From assembly GCA_014549065.1 (NCBI GenBank), contig JACDOX010000004.1:2125897-2189896 (forward strand): a stretch of 64,000 bases of DNA, read 5' to 3'. Made by a program: the position numbers and the translations under genes. Below the pieces are notes generated by a model, which was not told where the DNA came from, did not search any database, and saw only the letters and a list, made by a program, of their open reading frames with translations. How positions within the stretch are numbered: the first letter of the stretch is position 1; each line of letters opens with the position of its first letter. This document shows positions 62,591 through 64,000 of this stretch, one piece after another. This DNA is from Cardinalis cardinalis. Lineage: Eukaryota; Chordata; Aves; Passeriformes; Cardinalidae.

Positions 62591-62750
62591 GGCAGAGGCA
62601 TTTTTAATATTTTTAAGAACTTGATCATAACACCCTCATAAAAAATTTCTTCTTTGTTTCAAGCTTGATTGTAATTTGTTTTAGTTAAAACCTTTACCCC
62701 ATGTCCTGTGGCTATAAAAATGTCTTCTAAAAACTGTGTCCAAAATTTTA
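62591..62750 (-). mobile_element. Old CR1 fragment, antisense
   Basis: The plus strand reads CACCCTCATAAAAAATTTCT and then TTTTAGTTAAAACCTTTACC plus CCATGTCCTGTGGCTATAAA. This follows the reversed CR1 3' region (the CACCCTCA, AAGAATTTCTTCC, CCTATGTCCTGTCA order seen in the copy at 2970-3560). Divergence is higher than in the other copies. The left border against the LTR-like block is uncertain, and it may begin nearer 62630. Confidence 0.6.
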
Positions 62751-64000
62751 ATGAAAATNTGGAGGTGTTTCAGCTGAAAAAATCTCGTACAAACCTTTGA
62801 AATAATCAAATCACAGTATTTGGGCAGTAATATTCCCCATATCATGCAACAGATTTTCTCACAACAAATATTTATTTAAAAAAAAGCTTCAAAAATATTT
62901 TCATTCTGAAAGTCCATTGAAACNGTGATAGTTTTAATTAGTTTACTTCTGCTAGCCTTCTTTCGNGATATGACTGAAAGCTACTAATATATTTTCCAGT
63001 ATTGTGGCAGAATAACATATTTATGTAACATTTTTTTTCCATTTTTCTTGTGCAAATTGAATCCTGGGTAGGTATTTGTGTCACTCTTCAATTGACTCAT
63101 AGTGTTCAATATACTTGGAGGGTACAGATTGCCATTTCAAAGTTAGGGCAATTAATTAAACTACCATCACCATTTAACTTTTACCATCTCCTCCAAATTC
63201 CACTTTCCTCCACTTTTCTTCTTGTGAAAAGAATGATAAACAAGATCAAGGATTAAAGATTAAATTACAAAATGCTGCCATAGTTTTCTTTCTTTGTTTG
63301 TTTGCTTTTCTTTCTATTAACTTTGCAGGATTTTGTTCCGGTCTTTTGTCACCACTCTACTCCACCTGGAATCACAGCCAGTCTTCTCTTTCTGAAGCAG
63401 AGCTCCCTTTCTCTCTCCAAACTCTTATCACAGGCAAACAACCTCCCTTCAGGAGCAGAGACTTTGACAGTCCCCCCTGGATTCTGGTTCTGAGCAACCA
63501 TTTTTTCTTTTTTTTTCCTACAACTGAGCCTGTTCTTTGCTCTGAACTTGCAACATCCTGTGCACATCTATTTTTATTCACTCAGATCAGGAGACACAAT
63601 GTAAATCCACATAATCAGCCAGTTCTCTCTAAGTTCAAGCACATTGAGAATGACAACCATCTCAACAGTTGCTCCTTTCAATAGTCCCTTTAAGAGGTAA
63701 GGAAAAGCTTGAGGAATTGGGACTCATTGAGTGTGTTGTGTTATATAAAGAGGCCATTTTTTAAAGTTAGCTTTTTTCCCCAGAAAATGAGCTCAAGGAG
63801 TATATCAAAGTCTGAATATCACACAGTATATCAAAGTCTGTTTAGTTCATCGCTATTATCTGCAGATTGTTTCTTCTATAAATGAATGAAGCATCACCTC
63901 CGAACAAATCACTTTCTAATATTGCCATTATTGAGAAAAATGGTCTGCAAAAAACATTGCAGAATGCTTCTTTGGACAATATTTAGTAACAGTCTGAAAC
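62751..64000. other. Non-coding DNA with a GC-richer patch
   Basis: AT-rich to about 63280, then a pyrimidine- and GC-richer patch (63290-63690) that is open in two plus frames (128 and 63 codons) and two minus frames. Simultaneous openness in several frames points to composition, not coding. A 20-base word around GTATATCAAAGTCTG is repeated at 63799 and 63826. No gene is recognised up to the window end. Confidence 0.45.

Noticed and set aside
63298..63684. 128-codon plus-strand open frame, the longest not crossing a gap
   Set aside because: Other frames on both strands are open over the same GC-richer patch. The translation is Ser/Leu/Pro-rich without a domain, consistent with composition.
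1..64000. tRNA, rRNA or small nuclear RNA genes
   Set aside because: I looked for tRNA B-box-like GGTTCGAATC text and known RNA cores and found none. Short or diverged RNA genes could be missed by eye.

Overview
This 64 kb window looks like ordinary non-coding vertebrate nuclear DNA, almost certainly avian: an intergenic desert or the interior of a very large intron. The evidence is AT-rich sequence without CpG islands, no recognisable host exon, and many copies of the CR1 LINE family, with the tandem 3' tail (attctatga-like octamers) and the C-terminal reverse-transcriptase text (HWN.L..EV, EVFKARLDG) typical of sauropsid, especially bird, genomes. Other turtle or crocodile-like sauropsids cannot be excluded from CR1 alone. 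Many isolated single N bases and two N gaps show this is a draft assembly.

Layout. 1-2969 is unique AT-rich DNA with one GC-richer block near 0.8-1.04 kb. CR1 copies lie at 2970-3560 (-), 6432-7374 (+, the longest readable RT remnant), 12291-12785 (-), 15059-15725 (-), 25495-25550 (+, tail only), 34100-34379 (+), 42964-43735 (-), 59840-59933 (+, tail only) and probably 62591-62750 (-, old). All are 5'-truncated and broken by stops and frameshifts. A pair of diverged copies of an unnamed sequence lies in opposite orientation at about 8.70-8.98 kb and 9.99-10.26 kb. LTR-retrotransposon-like pieces are suspected at 62.18-62.59 kb (with a polyadenylation signal) and, more weakly, at 11.19-11.29 kb and 24.24-24.72 kb.

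Simple repeats include a GATA tetranucleotide array (26.9-27.0 kb), a GGAGA pentanucleotide array running into a 525-base gap (32.6-33.2 kb), an AT/TA tract (46.9-47.0 kb), a polypurine tract (59.62-59.69 kb) and a 48-base A run at 37.6 kb. The A run follows AATAAA and lies inside a possible 11-bp target-site duplication, which would fit a poly(A) retroposition, unusual in a CR1-dominated genome. Several two-unit tandem duplications and perfect short hairpins are scattered through the rest.

No protein-coding gene, tRNA, rRNA, CRISPR array or operon is supported. Short open frames up to about 130 codons occur, but none shows recognisable domains, splice context or a conserved product. They are what chance gives in 64 kb. 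The most interesting unexplained items are the inverted-copy pair at 8.7-10.3 kb, the poly(A) insertion candidate at 37.3-37.65 kb, and a GC-richer block at 46.26-46.62 kb with clustered NFI-like and AP-1-like sites. I found no convincing new biological system.
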